64,000 bases of DNA, from positions 186,001 through 250,000 of the forward strand of contig JAGYJA010000002.1 of assembly GCA_018402385.1 (NCBI GenBank), written 5' to 3'. Under the pieces are notes generated by a model. It saw only the letters and a list, made by a program, of their open reading frames with translations, had not been told where the DNA came from and ran no database searches. This DNA is from Flavobacteriaceae bacterium (GTDB taxonomy: Bacteria > Bacteroidota > Bacteroidia > Flavobacteriales > Flavobacteriaceae). The position numbers and the translations under genes are program-made. This document shows, piece by piece, positions 9,327-17,679 of this stretch. Each line of letters opens with the position of its first letter. Position 1 is the first letter of the stretch.

Positions 9327-10421
9327 ATGAATAACATAATTAACACGCTCTTATTAATCCTAATTTCGCTCACCGCAGTAGCGCAAGAAGATGACTGGAA
9401 TGATCAACTTTTGGAAAAAATAAAAGGAACGAAAGTTATTCGCTGGGAAAAGTTTGAAAACCAAAGCACTCCCTGGCCTGCAATCGTTAAATTCAAGAAG
9501 AAAGTTGGCATTTATAGCGTTTCCATTAGTGAAGATCAAGATGAAGATGGTAACCCAATCTCCTATGTGGATTATGCGTATGCCAATGTCGAACCTCAAT
9601 ACGATCAAATTAATCCATTCAAAAAAATTGATGAAGAGGATAGTGATGTCGTCGATTATTTACAAGGGCAAAATGTTGAGGTAGCTGAAGCTCGCTTGAA
9701 AAAGAAAACGGGGATCATTGTGCGTTATGGTGATGATTACGACAAGTACTATCTCGATGCACAGGATTTCTTTGAGTCCATCAACTGGGAAAACAAAAAA
9801 GGAACTTATGTGCCTGTCAAGAATAACGACATGTGGGGGATCTACGATTGGTTTAAGCAGGTATTTCTTTTCGAATGTAAGTATGCAACAATTGATGACC
9901 TCCCAAAAACAACCGACCCATATGGGTTCAATAATTATTCAGTAGAAATCTTTCGTGCTTTCAATAAAGCGAAAGACAATGAAAAGATTGATTTCATTGA
10001 TATGGATGGTAATAACGGTGATGGCCTATTCAAAGCTCGTAGTGAAGCCACTCAAAAATGGGGATTGTACCAGTACCTTGGTGATGAAATTGTTGAGGCT
10101 ATTCCGATGAAATACGATTCGCTTTACCACTTCCCTTGGAATGGAAACTATACGGCTGTTTTTAATGATGGTAAAGTTGGTTTCTATTTGTCTTATTGGT
10201 CGTACGGTTCTGATGCAAAGCAATCTGTTCCTTGCATCTACGAAGACTACAAACGTTACATCACGGACGATCAAATACCAAAGCTCGCTGTTCAGAAAGA
10301 TGGTAAATGGGGCTGGGTAGACTGGTTAACAGGCGAAGAGAAATCTGAATTTATATCCGACACTCCAGACGATCTGCCTTATCCGCATTATAAGCAGGAA
10401 ATGTGGTTGGAGAATAATTAA
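9327..10421 (+). CDS. Exported WG-repeat protein
   Basis: 364 residues with a signal peptide ending AVAQ (about residue 19). Several WG-type repeats are visible: VKFKKKVGIYSVS, VKNNDMWGIYDWF, EATQKWGLYQYLG, FNDGKVGFYLSYW and VQKDGKWGWVDW. Each has the usual aromatic-Gly core of the WG-containing repeat family (PF14903 type), which forms beta-hairpin units of unknown binding role. It is the last gene of cassette 2, and its stop lies 6 bases before attC-like site 3. The repeat assignment is fairly sure; the molecular function is not known. Confidence 0.78.
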   Translation: MNNIINTLLLILISLTAVAQEDDWNDQLLEKIKGTKVIRWEKFENQSTPWPAIVKFKKKVGIYSVSISEDQDEDGNPISYVDYAYANVEPQYDQINPFKKIDEEDSDVVDYLQGQNVEVAEARLKKKTGIIVRYGDDYDKYYLDAQDFFESINWENKKGTYVPVKNNDMWGIYDWFKQVFLFECKYATIDDLPKTTDPYGFNNYSVEIFRAFNKAKDNEKIDFIDMDGNNGDGLFKARSEATQKWGLYQYLGDEIVEAIPMKYDSLYHFPWNGNYTAVFNDGKVGFYLSYWSYGSDAKQSVPCIYEDYKRYITDDQIPKLAVQKDGKWGWVDWLTGEEKSEFISDTPDDLPYPHYKQEMWLENN

Positions 10422-10427
10422 TAATAC

Positions 10428-10486
10428 GTTTGCTAACATTATATAAGCGGCATTAACACGACCGCTTATACTAGACCGTTACCTGC
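10428..10486 (+). repeat. attC-like recombination site 3
   Basis: GTTTGCTAAC (10428-10437) is the exact reverse complement of the ten bases that begin this cassette at 4024-4033. The inner stem TATAAGCGG (10442-10450) pairs with CCGCTTATA (10462-10470) around CATTAACACGA. The right end GTTACCTGC (10478-10486) begins the next cassette. The outer boxes differ because the right one belongs to the incoming cassette, which is how integron attC sites behave after insertion. If crossover is G/TT, cassette 2 is 4025-10478, about 6.45 kb. Confidence 0.8.
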
Positions 10487-10498
10487 AAGCAAAAAAAA

Positions 10499-11193
10499 AT
10501 GAGAATGATAAAAAACATCCTACTTCTAAGTTTAGTATCTATTATCTCAAGTTGTTCTGCCCAACAAAATTTCAAAGAATATTACTATCCTATCGGTACA
10601 AATGAAGATGTCAAAGTTTATAAATACGTTGACAAAAACAACCCAGAGGATATTGAATATTGGAAAGTAACTACAAATCCTAAAACGAATAGAATCCTAA
10701 CTGAATCTTTCACAACTGACTTTAGACTTTACAACATTTTTGAGGAAGAGTTAAAAACTGACGGAGCGGAAATAATTCGTTACGCGGATTTTGAAAAAAT
10801 GAAGAAGGAGAAAATATACGTATTGATGGAACAATAATCGACAAAGATGTATATAAATGGAGTGACAAAAATAAATACAAATACTCAGTAAAATATAAAA
10901 GTCCTAATTATGGAAATGAACAATTCATAAAAGAGCGGACTAAAAATAGTTTTGAAAGAATAAATGTTAACGGAACTGATTACTCAACAATAAAGTATAA
11001 GGATGAGTATGAAATTAGATCACTCGAAAATAACGAGTATTATAAATTTTATCAATTCACATATTATGCAAAAGGAGTTGGAATGGTAAAATATCAGAGG
11101 TATTATCCAAATGGAAGAACAATTGAATTAGAATTAACGGACACGCTAACTGTAATGGAATTTGACAAACTAATAAAAAAAACCAGCAGGTAA
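10499..11193 (+). pseudogene. Frameshifted exported lipoprotein (cassette 3 gene)
   Basis: ATG 10499 opens a lipoprotein signal with lipobox-like IISSC (Cys near residue 19). The first frame stops at 10837 after 112 residues. One extra A in the A6 run at 10794-10799 would join it to a second frame: NEEGENIRIDGTIIDKD, then a beta-rich segment to TAA 11191-11193. The joined product is about 231 residues. The C-terminal part has Tyr/Lys-rich strands such as YYKFYQFTYYAKG and RYYPNGRTIELEL, resembling exported proteins that report on text-like repeats but not a family I can name. The gene starts 21 bases after site 3 and its stop lies inside site 4. The homopolymer context makes a sequencing error quite possible. 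Confidence 0.7.
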
Positions 11194-11262
11194 CACCGGC
11201 TACAAGCTATGGCTTTAGCAGGCTCACTCGGAAAATCCTATCGGATTTTCCTCAGGCCTGGG
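11186..11262 (+). repeat. attC-like site 4 (right edge) with central hairpin
   Basis: GCAGGTAAC (11186-11194) is the exact complement of the cassette-3 start GTTACCTGC at 10478. It overlaps the stop codon of the cassette gene. Downstream is a perfect 9-bp hairpin, GGAAAATCC-TATC-GGATTTTCC (11230-11251), flanked by CAGGC and GCCTG. I could not identify a convincing right-hand GTTRRRY box, so this end may be decayed or of a different type. Confidence 0.55.
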
Positions 11263-11314
11263 TTTTGATTACTAAACCTACCCACCGGCAAGCAGGACAG
11301 GTGCTTATATTTTA

Positions 11315-11346
11315 GTCCTACGTCATAAGTCTTACAGTCCTAAGTC
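11315..11346 (+). repeat. Degenerate heptamer tandem repeat (GTCxTAx)
   Basis: Four and a half units follow each other: GTCCTAC, GTCATAA, GTCTTACA, GTCCTAA, GTC. The block lies in the 229-base gap between the cassette array and lemA. No gene is seen in this gap. The role of the repeat is unknown. Confidence 0.6.
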
Positions 11347-11422
11347 AAATCGAACACAAAGACTACCTTCCTAATTTCAAAAAAATATTTACCTTTAAAC
11401 AGCAAATCTAAATCCAATCACT

Positions 11423-11971
11423 ATGACCCTTGTCATTATATCGCTTGTCATCCTCACCATTGTTTATTTTGTATATATCTACAACACCCTTATCCGATTG
11501 CGAAATATGGTCAATGAGGCCTGGAGTGGTATCGATGTACAACTGCAAAAACGCCACGACCTCATACCCAATATTGTAAAAGTGGTGCAAGGCTATGCCA
11601 CTCACGAGAAGAACCTGTTTGAAAGCATCACACAACTGCGTGCTCAGGGAATTGAAGCAAACAACGTCAAAGACCAGGAAGCTGCAGAAGTGGGGCTCTC
11701 AAAAGCTTTGGGAAGTTTGTTTATGGTCGTAGAAAATTATCCTGAATTAAAAGCAAATCAAAATTTTCTGGAGTTACAACGCGATCTTTCTGCTGTGGAA
11801 AATGACCTGCAACGCGCCAGGAGGTATTACAACGGCAGCGTGAGAAACTATAACATTCTTATCGAGCAATTCCCTTCTATGTTTGTTGCCAAAGCTTCAA
11901 ATCATACCCAAAGAGACTTTTTTGACATTAAAAATGAAACCGAAAGAGAAGCACCACAAGTTAATTTCTAA
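11423..11971 (+). CDS. lemA: LemA family protein
   Basis: 182 residues. One N-terminal membrane helix (about 2-20, TLVIISLVILTIVYFVYIY) is followed by the LemA domain: MVNEAWSGIDVQLQKRHDLI, then a long helical bundle with LQRDLSAVENDLQRARRYYN and the conserved tail region FPSMFVAK. LemA proteins are membrane-anchored helical proteins whose biochemical role is poorly defined; in many genomes they pair with a DUF2207 or TPM-domain protein. That pairing is seen here, with only 6 bases to the next gene. The domain runs at normal length. Family call is secure. Confidence 0.93.
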   Translation: MTLVIISLVILTIVYFVYIYNTLIRLRNMVNEAWSGIDVQLQKRHDLIPNIVKVVQGYATHEKNLFESITQLRAQGIEANNVKDQEAAEVGLSKALGSLFMVVENYPELKANQNFLELQRDLSAVENDLQRARRYYNGSVRNYNILIEQFPSMFVAKASNHTQRDFFDIKNETEREAPQVNF

Positions 11972-11977
11972 ATTCTT

Positions 11978-13666
11978 ATGAAGTATTTAATAGCTTTTTT
12001 TGTCACACTTTTTTACGTAACAATCACTTTTTCACAAGAGCGCATAATTTCTTATGATACTCATATCAAAGTGGAAGAATCAGGTGATTTGTTAGTGCGT
12101 GAAGACATCACGGTACAAGCAGAAGGCCAGCAAATTAAACGAGGTATTTTCCGAACCTTTCCCACTAAGTACAAAGACAAAATGGGAACCCGCTTCCAAG
12201 TTGATTTTGAAGTTGTTGAAGTTTTAAAAGATGGCAGCAATGAACCCTTTTTTACAGAAAAACAAAACAATGGGGTTGTAGTATATATTGGGGATAAAAA
12301 CAAGTTTTTGACCTCGGGAACTTACACTTACTCGTTGATTTATAAAACAACGAGGCAAATTGGTTTTTTTGAAGACTATGATGAGTTGTACTTTAACGCC
12401 ATTGGAGGTGATTGGGCATTTACTATTGAAAAGGCAACCGTTTTAGTGGAATTACCTGAAGGGGCTGAGATATTACAACTCGATGCATTTTCAGGGTTTG
12501 AGGGAACCACTACTTGCGACTGTGAACTCGTTTCCGGTGACAACCGCTTAAAAATAGAAACCACCCGTGCTTTAAACCCCAGAGAGCAACTTACCTTTGC
12601 TGTTGCCTGGCCCAAAGGCATCGTAAAAGAACCCACCACTGCAGAAAAATGGATGTACTTTTTCAAAAGTAATTTTCACGTGTTGTTTTCATTAGGGGGA
12701 TTGTTGTTTGTTTTCTTAGTGTATTACCGTGCCTGGAAAAAAGTGGGAGTCGATCCGCCAAAAGGAACCATATTTCCCCAGTTTGACCCACCCGAAGGCT
12801 TTAGCCCTGCCGATTGTGCTGTTTTACACAGACTTCAATTTTCGCAAAGGGCTGTTTCTTCAGCAATTGTAAATATGGCGGTTAAAGGGCATATAAAAAT
12901 CACTTACAATAAGAAAAAATACACACTTAAAAGAATCACTGATGATTATTCCATGCTTACCGATGAGGAAAAGGCGTTGTCACAAGCCTTGTTTGTGAAT
13001 CATAAAATCATTGATCTCGATAATAAATACCATAAAGTGTTTTCAAAAGGACGTACCAACACCTACAATAGCATCAAGAAAAAATTAAAACCCACTTACT
13101 TTAGTTTCAATTACAATCATTTGGGTAAAGGAATTTTAGCATCGGTTATTTTGGTGGTTATTGCATTTATTTTATCGCCTTCAGCGGCAATTCCCATTTT
13201 GTTAATCATACTACTTGTTGCTTTGGTTATTGTTTTCACATATTTAATTAAAGCACCCACAGTGCTGGGAAGAAAGATTATGGATGATATAGAAGGGTTT
13301 AAAATGTATCTTTCTGTCGCCGAACAAAAACAGTTGGACAGTCTTCATGAGCCCGAATTAACGGTAGAGCGATTTGAAGCTTTGTTGCCTTATGCGATAG
13401 CTTTGGGCGTTGAAAACCAATGGGGAAAGAAATTTGAAAATTCGTTGACAAAATCCCTTCAGGAAACAAAAAGCTACAACCCCTCCTGGTATTCAGGTGC
13501 TGCCGCCGGAATGGCTTTTTCGCCGGCGCGTTTTAGCAGTGATATGGGAAGAAGCTTTTCCTCTGCCATTTCCTCTGCATCCTCACCTCCCGGAAGTTCA
13601 TCGGGTAGTGGAGGAGGAGGTTCATCCGGTGGCGGCGGCGGCGGCGGTGGCGGCGGCGGCTGGTAA
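11978..13666 (+). CDS. DUF2207 domain membrane protein with Gly-rich tail
   Basis: 562 residues. A signal peptide (1-19) precedes an extracytoplasmic beta domain (about 22-220, starting ISYDTHIKVEESGDLLVRED, the typical DUF2207 opening). A membrane helix (about 235-250), a cytoplasmic winged-helix-like segment, and two adjacent membrane helices (about 385-425) follow. The protein ends in a Ser/Gly-rich low-complexity tail finishing GGGW, common in this family. The tail is encoded by a run of GGC-like codons (13610-13663). It is cotranscribed with lemA. The function of LemA/DUF2207 pairs is not established. Confidence 0.9.
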   Translation: MKYLIAFFVTLFYVTITFSQERIISYDTHIKVEESGDLLVREDITVQAEGQQIKRGIFRTFPTKYKDKMGTRFQVDFEVVEVLKDGSNEPFFTEKQNNGVVVYIGDKNKFLTSGTYTYSLIYKTTRQIGFFEDYDELYFNAIGGDWAFTIEKATVLVELPEGAEILQLDAFSGFEGTTTCDCELVSGDNRLKIETTRALNPREQLTFAVAWPKGIVKEPTTAEKWMYFFKSNFHVLFSLGGLLFVFLVYYRAWKKVGVDPPKGTIFPQFDPPEGFSPADCAVLHRLQFSQRAVSSAIVNMAVKGHIKITYNKKKYTLKRITDDYSMLTDEEKALSQALFVNHKIIDLDNKYHKVFSKGRTNTYNSIKKKLKPTYFSFNYNHLGKGILASVILVVIAFILSPSAAIPILLIILLVALVIVFTYLIKAPTVLGRKIMDDIEGFKMYLSVAEQKQLDSLHEPELTVERFEALLPYAIALGVENQWGKKFENSLTKSLQETKSYNPSWYSGAAAGMAFSPARFSSDMGRSFSSAISSASSPPGSSSGSGGGGSSGGGGGGGGGGGW

Positions 13667-13717
13667 AAAGGTGTTAATGGAGTTTTGATTTTTTTAAAAA
13701 TTCTTAATGTAATTTCC

Positions 13718-13749
13718 TTGTAACATTCCGCTTTAAATCCCTATTTTTG
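13718..13749 (+). promoter_or_regulatory. Bacteroidota-type promoter of ndk
   Basis: TTG at 13718-13720 and TATTTTTG at 13742-13749 match the TTG / TAnnTTTG consensus with a 21-base spacer. The -7 box is 22 bases before the ndk start codon. Confidence 0.7.
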
Positions 13750-13771
13750 CACAAAATTTAAAAAAAGAAAA

Positions 13772-14191
13772 ATGGCAACAAACAGAACATTTACTATGCT
13801 TAAGCCCGATAGTGTTGAAAAAGGACACATTGGGGCAATACTTCAAATGATTAACAAAGCCGGTTTCCGCATTGTGGCAATGAAATTAATTCAAATGACC
13901 ACTGCTGATGCAAAGGCATTTTATGCAGTACACAGCGAGCGTCCCTTTTATGGCGAACTTGTGGAATATATGACAAGAGGACCCATTGTTGCCGCTATCC
14001 TTGAAAAAGACAATGCCGTTGAAGATTTCAGAACATTGATTGGTGCTACAAACCCGGCAGATGCTGCAGAAGGAACCATCAGAAAATTATATGCTGCTTC
14101 CATTGGTGAAAACGCAGTACACGGAAGCGACAGTGATGAAAATGCTGCTATTGAAGGCGCTTTCCACTTTTCAGGAAGAGAGATGTTTTAA
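13772..14191 (+). CDS. ndk: Nucleoside diphosphate kinase
   Basis: 139 residues, the usual length. It transfers the gamma phosphate of ATP to other nucleoside diphosphates through a phosphohistidine. Visible motifs are the N-terminal [16 protein letters not shown] and the active-site histidine in [13 protein letters not shown]. The substrate-binding IRKLYA precedes it. It is a single-gene unit with its own promoter and a bidirectional terminator shared with the opposing DUF721 gene. No unusual substitutions were noted. Confidence 0.98.
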   Translation: MATNRTFTMLKPDSVEKGHIGAILQMINKAGFRIVAMKLIQMTTADAKAFYAVHSERPFYGELVEYMTRGPIVAAILEKDNAVEDFRTLIGATNPADAAEGTIRKLYAASIGENAVHGSDSDENAAIEGAFHFSGREMF

Positions 14192-14211
14192 TCTTTTAGT
14201 GTTTATATATA

Positions 14212-14242
14212 GTAAAAACGCCACAATTTTGTGGCGTTTTTA
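14212..14242. terminator. Bidirectional terminator between ndk and DUF721 gene
   Basis: GTAAAAACGCCACAA pairs with TTGTGGCGTTTTTAC with a tiny loop. The A-run on one side and T-run on the other allow it to stop transcription from both convergent genes. Confidence 0.9.
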
Positions 14243-14247
14243 CTTTT

Positions 14248-14544
14248 TTATCTCAAAACGATTTCTTTGATGATTTCTTCTCCCAATTCTTCATTCATCA
14301 GTTTGATGATTTTTTGCTTGCCATAACTGAGTTCCTCCCGAAGCACACTGGAGCTGAGTTCTACATAAAGTTTCTCGCGGCTCAGTTTGACATTTGTAGT
14401 ATATTTTTCAATAGCAGGGCCCATTAACCCATTCCAGGCATCAACCACTTGAACTTGCTTGAGTCCTTTGTCAAGTTTGTTGGATTGTACAAACTCTTTG
14501 AGTACATCACCAATGGAAAGTTCTTCTGCTTGGCGTTTTTTCAT
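14248..14544 (-). CDS. DUF721 (DciA-like) protein
   Basis: 98 residues. It has the short DUF721 fold: SIGDVLKEFVQSNKLDKGL, a conserved WNGLMG and the segment LYVELSSSVLREELSYGK. DUF721 includes DciA, the helicase-loading factor of many bacteria; in Bacteroidota the family member commonly sits near recF, as here. The start ATG overlaps the stop of the lipoprotein gene upstream by 4 bases, so they are translationally coupled. A role at the replication fork or in DNA repair is inference from the family and its neighbours. Confidence 0.88.
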   Translation of the reverse strand: MKKRQAEELSIGDVLKEFVQSNKLDKGLKQVQVVDAWNGLMGPAIEKYTTNVKLSREKLYVELSSSVLREELSYGKQKIIKLMNEELGEEIIKEIVLR

Positions 14545-14981
14545 TGGGTAAGGTTTAATTGTTCAAAACGTTTGTAAGTATAAACTGTACCTGTTTCATT
14601 TTTAAGAATCAATTGATTTTCATTAACTTTAACAACTGTTTCTGTCCATTCATCAAAAGGGGTAGAGTATTGTAAAAGCACTTGGTTATTTTCAGTTTTT
14701 ACTTCAATTTTTTCAGCGTCATCAGTGATTTTAAATGTTCCGTCGAGTTGTGGGGCTACTTTTTTTCTAAAACCTTCATTGTTGTTAATTTCAATATAAT
14801 CTACCAGCATATTCACCGTAAATGCTTTGTTTTCACCTTCAGCAGTGGTCACTTCTTCAATTTCCCAATAACCGGAAATATGTGAAATAATATCATCAGG
14901 ATTTTCTTGTCTGCACGAAAATGCAACTAACAACAAACAACTGAAAAGGAGTGGGTAAACGATTTTATTTCGCGTAAGCAT
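14541..14981 (-). CDS. Small lipoprotein, lipocalin-like
   Basis: 146 residues when started at the ATG encoding MLTRNKIVYP; an in-frame ATG 21 bases upstream would add seven residues but spoil the signal peptide. A lipobox-like LLVAFSC is followed by a beta-rich domain (GYWEIEEVTT, VDYIEINNNEGFRKK, DGTFKIT) typical of lipocalin-like proteins of Bacteroidota. It sits between recF and the DUF721 gene on the same strand and overlaps the latter by 4 bases. Its role is unknown. Confidence 0.8.
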   Translation of the reverse strand: MLTRNKIVYPLLFSCLLLVAFSCRQENPDDIISHISGYWEIEEVTTAEGENKAFTVNMLVDYIEINNNEGFRKKVAPQLDGTFKITDDAEKIEVKTENNQVLLQYSTPFDEWTETVVKVNENQLILKNETGTVYTYKRFEQLNLTQ

Positions 14982-15027
14982 AGGGTGATAAATTTTAATC
15001 AAAGTTAAACAATCCCGAAAGCAAGAC

Positions 15028-16110
15028 CTAGTCCAACCGAAACATTTTATAAGTCTGATGCACTTTTTTTACTATGGTTTCTGTGCGATCAGGGTGGGTG
15101 TCGCTGATGAACAACTGTCCAAAGTTTTCCCGCTCTACAAGCGTAATGATTTGCTCAACGCGACTTTCATCTAACTTGTCAAAAATATCGTCGAGCAGAA
15201 GTATTGGATTGACTTTACTCTGTGCCTTTAAAAAGTCAAACTGTGCTAGTTTTAAAGCGATGAGATATGATTTTTGTTGTCCCTGCGAACCAAATTTTTT
15301 AATGGGATGCCCGTCAATTTCAAAATTTAAATCGTCTTTATGAATACCCACTGAAGTGTATTGCAAGGCTTTGTCTTTGGGGTAGTTAGATTGTAATAAT
15401 TGCAACAAGTCTTCCTCTTCAAGTTGACTTTTATAAACAAGGTGAACGGTTTCTTTTCCGTGCGTAATGGATTGATGTCTTTTGTTGAAAATGGGGATAA
15501 AGGTTTCTATAAATTCTTTGCGTTTTTTATAAATGGAAGTGCCCAATTCATCTAGTTGGGAATTATAAATATCAAGTGTGTCTTTACTACTGGTATTGTT
15601 GGCAGCAAAATATTTTAGTAATGCATTGCGCTGTGAAAGCACTTTGTTGTAGGCAATCAAGGTGGTAAGGTATTTTTGGTCCCCTTGCGATATGACTCCA
15701 TCCATAAATTTTCTTCGTGTATCGCTGCCTTCTGTAATCAAATCACGGTCTGCAGGCGAGATAATAACCAAAGGTAAAAAGCCCACGTGGTCTGCAAATT
15801 TTTCATATTCTTTACCGTTGCGTTTAATGATCTTTTTTTGTCCGCGTTTGGCACTTACAATCACACGTTCGGTTTTGGATTCTTTGGAATAGCTTCCGTC
15901 AATCACAAAAAAGTCGGCATTGTGGTTGATGTTTTGTGTGGTTATTGGATTAAAATAACTTTTTCCGAAAGAAAGGTGATAAATGGCATCAAGAACATTG
16001 GTTTTTCCAACACCATTGTTGCCCACAAAACAGTTTATTTTGTGATCCAATTCAAAATTTATGGCTTCAAAATTTTTATAATTGAGTAGTGACAGCGTGG
16101 TTAAATGCAT
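15028..16110 (-). CDS. recF: DNA replication and repair protein RecF
   Basis: 360 residues, normal length. RecF is an SMC-like ATPase that binds gapped DNA and, with RecO and RecR, helps load RecA. The Walker A is GNNGVGKTN near residue 30. The ABC signature GSQGQQKS is near 275 and the Walker [12 protein letters not shown] near 305. It begins with [14 protein letters not shown], the standard RecF opening. It is divergent from the TPR/ribH genes and precedes the lipoprotein and DUF721 genes. Confidence 0.96.
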   Translation of the reverse strand: MHLTTLSLLNYKNFEAINFELDHKINCFVGNNGVGKTNVLDAIYHLSFGKSYFNPITTQNINHNADFFVIDGSYSKESKTERVIVSAKRGQKKIIKRNGKEYEKFADHVGFLPLVIISPADRDLITEGSDTRRKFMDGVISQGDQKYLTTLIAYNKVLSQRNALLKYFAANNTSSKDTLDIYNSQLDELGTSIYKKRKEFIETFIPIFNKRHQSITHGKETVHLVYKSQLEEEDLLQLLQSNYPKDKALQYTSVGIHKDDLNFEIDGHPIKKFGSQGQQKSYLIALKLAQFDFLKAQSKVNPILLLDDIFDKLDESRVEQIITLVERENFGQLFISDTHPDRTETIVKKVHQTYKMFRLD

Positions 16111-16256
16111 AAGTAATTGAAAACGAGATTCTTGAATTCTTATATTTTAGGCGTTAAGCCTATCAAAAGAATCTGCAAATTATTGAAAAATAACAAATAT
16201 TTTAGCTTTTAAATTATAATAAAAATTTTATTTTTGCCCTTCACTAAAGAATTATT

Positions 16257-17021
16257 ATGGCAACATATAAAAAGAGAGGGCATAAGCCAAAAACCAAAGA
16301 AGAGAAGAAAGCAGCTATTGAGCAGGAAAGCACAACTGCAGAGGTATTTAACACCCTGGATGAAAGGGCGTCAAAAACTGAAGAATGGGTTTCAAAAAAT
16401 CAAAAGTATATTTTTATACTCATTGGCGTGGTCGCTGTTGTTGTTTTAGGGTATCTGGCTTACAATCAATACATCGTTAAGCCAAAAGAACTGGAAGCTT
16501 CCAACGAGATGTATCAAGCTCAGGTTTACTGGGAGCAAGCTTTGAATGCACCACAGAAAGACTCTTTATTTAACCTCGCTTTAAATGGCGGAGAGGGGAA
16601 ATATGGTTTTCTCGATATCATCGATAACTACAGCAGTACTGATGCAGCAAATATTTCCAGATATTATGCAGGAATCGCTTATATGAATACCAGAAATTAC
16701 AAAGAAGCGATTAATCATTTGGACAAGTTTAAGCCCAAAGATGAAATGTTAGGGCCCATCGCAAAAGGAAACATTGGGGATGCATTTGTTCAACTGGGAC
16801 AAAATGAAGATGCTTTAAAATACTATAAGCAAGCTGCTACTATTAATGAAAATGAGTTCACTTCGCCCAAGTATTTATTAAAAGCAGCAATCGTAGCATT
16901 AGACCTAAATAATGCCAAAGAAGCTTTAACACATTTGAACAAAATCAAAACAGATTACCCGGAATCACCTGAAGCCAATCAAGTTGATGTTTACATTGGC
17001 CAGGCAGAGGCACTGGAATAA
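16257..17021 (+). CDS. Membrane-anchored TPR protein (YfgM-like)
   Basis: 254 residues. A basic N-terminus (KKRGHKPKTKEEKKA) precedes one membrane helix (about 60-77, IFILIGVVAVVVLGYLAY). TPR repeats follow: ISRYYAGIAYMNTRNYKEA, GNIGDAFVQLGQNEDALKYY and LKAAIVALDLNNAKEAL. YfgM-like proteins assist folding of exported proteins at the Sec translocon in E. coli; the same role here is inference. A -7 box TATTTTTG (16229-16236) precedes the gene. The start at 16257 is preferred over the frame-shifted ORF at 16234. It lies 41 bases ahead of ribH, the usual flavobacterial order. Confidence 0.88.
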   Translation: MATYKKRGHKPKTKEEKKAAIEQESTTAEVFNTLDERASKTEEWVSKNQKYIFILIGVVAVVVLGYLAYNQYIVKPKELEASNEMYQAQVYWEQALNAPQKDSLFNLALNGGEGKYGFLDIIDNYSSTDAANISRYYAGIAYMNTRNYKEAINHLDKFKPKDEMLGPIAKGNIGDAFVQLGQNEDALKYYKQAATINENEFTSPKYLLKAAIVALDLNNAKEALTHLNKIKTDYPESPEANQVDVYIGQAEALE

Positions 17022-17062
17022 AAGTTAAGTAACTTTGATTTTGTCATTTCAATCAAAAACTA

Positions 17063-17560
17063 ATGGCAACAATACATAAAAATTTATCAGATTATGATAA
17101 GCAAACAATCCCAAACGCGAAGGACTTTCGGTTTGGGATTGTTGTTTCTGAATGGAATCCCACAATCACTGAAAACTTGTTTCAAGGTGCTTTTGACACC
17201 TTAAAGGAACACGGTGCAATCAATGACAACATTGTGCGCTGGAATGTACCGGGAAGTTTTGAGCTGGTTTATGGTTGCAAAAGAATGACCACTTGTTATG
17301 ATATGCTGGATGCCATCATAGCAATTGGGGTTGTTATTCAGGGTGAAACCAAACATTTTGATTTTGTTTGTGAAGGGGTAACTCAAGGAATCAAAGACCT
17401 GAATATTCAAGGAGATATCCCGGTACTATTTTGTGTTTTGACTGATGATAATCTACAGCAATCCATAGACAGAAGTGGAGGAAAACATGGCAACAAAGGT
17501 ACCGAAGCAGCTATTGCAGCCATCAAAATGGCTCAATTACGCAAGGAATCAAAGTTTTAG
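17063..17560 (+). CDS. ribH: 6,7-dimethyl-8-ribityllumazine synthase
   Basis: 165 residues. The enzyme condenses 5-amino-6-ribitylamino-uracil with 3,4-dihydroxy-2-butanone 4-phosphate in riboflavin synthesis. Typical motifs are VSEWNPTITENL (substrate loop), VPGSFELVYG and GETKHFDFVCEGVTQGI with the catalytic His. The C-terminal NKGTEAAIAAIKMAQL is also typical. The rest of the riboflavin pathway is not in the window. It is probably cotranscribed with the TPR gene. Confidence 0.97.
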   Translation: MATIHKNLSDYDKQTIPNAKDFRFGIVVSEWNPTITENLFQGAFDTLKEHGAINDNIVRWNVPGSFELVYGCKRMTTCYDMLDAIIAIGVVIQGETKHFDFVCEGVTQGIKDLNIQGDIPVLFCVLTDDNLQQSIDRSGGKHGNKGTEAAIAAIKMAQLRKESKF

Positions 17561-17620
17561 CGTTCCAGTTCATTGTTGGTTTTAAGTGTAAAACTTTTTG
17601 ACTATTTCCGGATTTTTTGC

Positions 17621-17652
17621 TTGTACTAATTCATTTTTTACTTGTATATTTG
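17621..17652 (+). promoter_or_regulatory. Bacteroidota-type promoter of small membrane gene
   Basis: TTG at 17621-17623 and TATATTTG at 17645-17652 fit the consensus with a 21-base spacer, 27 bases before the start codon at 17680. Confidence 0.65.
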
Positions 17653-17679
17653 TAGTTGTTATATTTTATCTCAGAAACT

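Noticed and set aside
9094..9330. 78-codon ORF after the TonB-like region
   Set aside because: Wrong frame; the TonB_C ending is in a different frame of the same bases.
13497..13688. Gly/Val/Ala-rich ORF at the end of DUF2207
   Set aside because: Shifted reading of the GGC-rich tail.
16234..16449. Alternative-frame ORF at the start of the TPR gene
   Set aside because: Overlaps the well-supported start at 16257 and shows no coding character.
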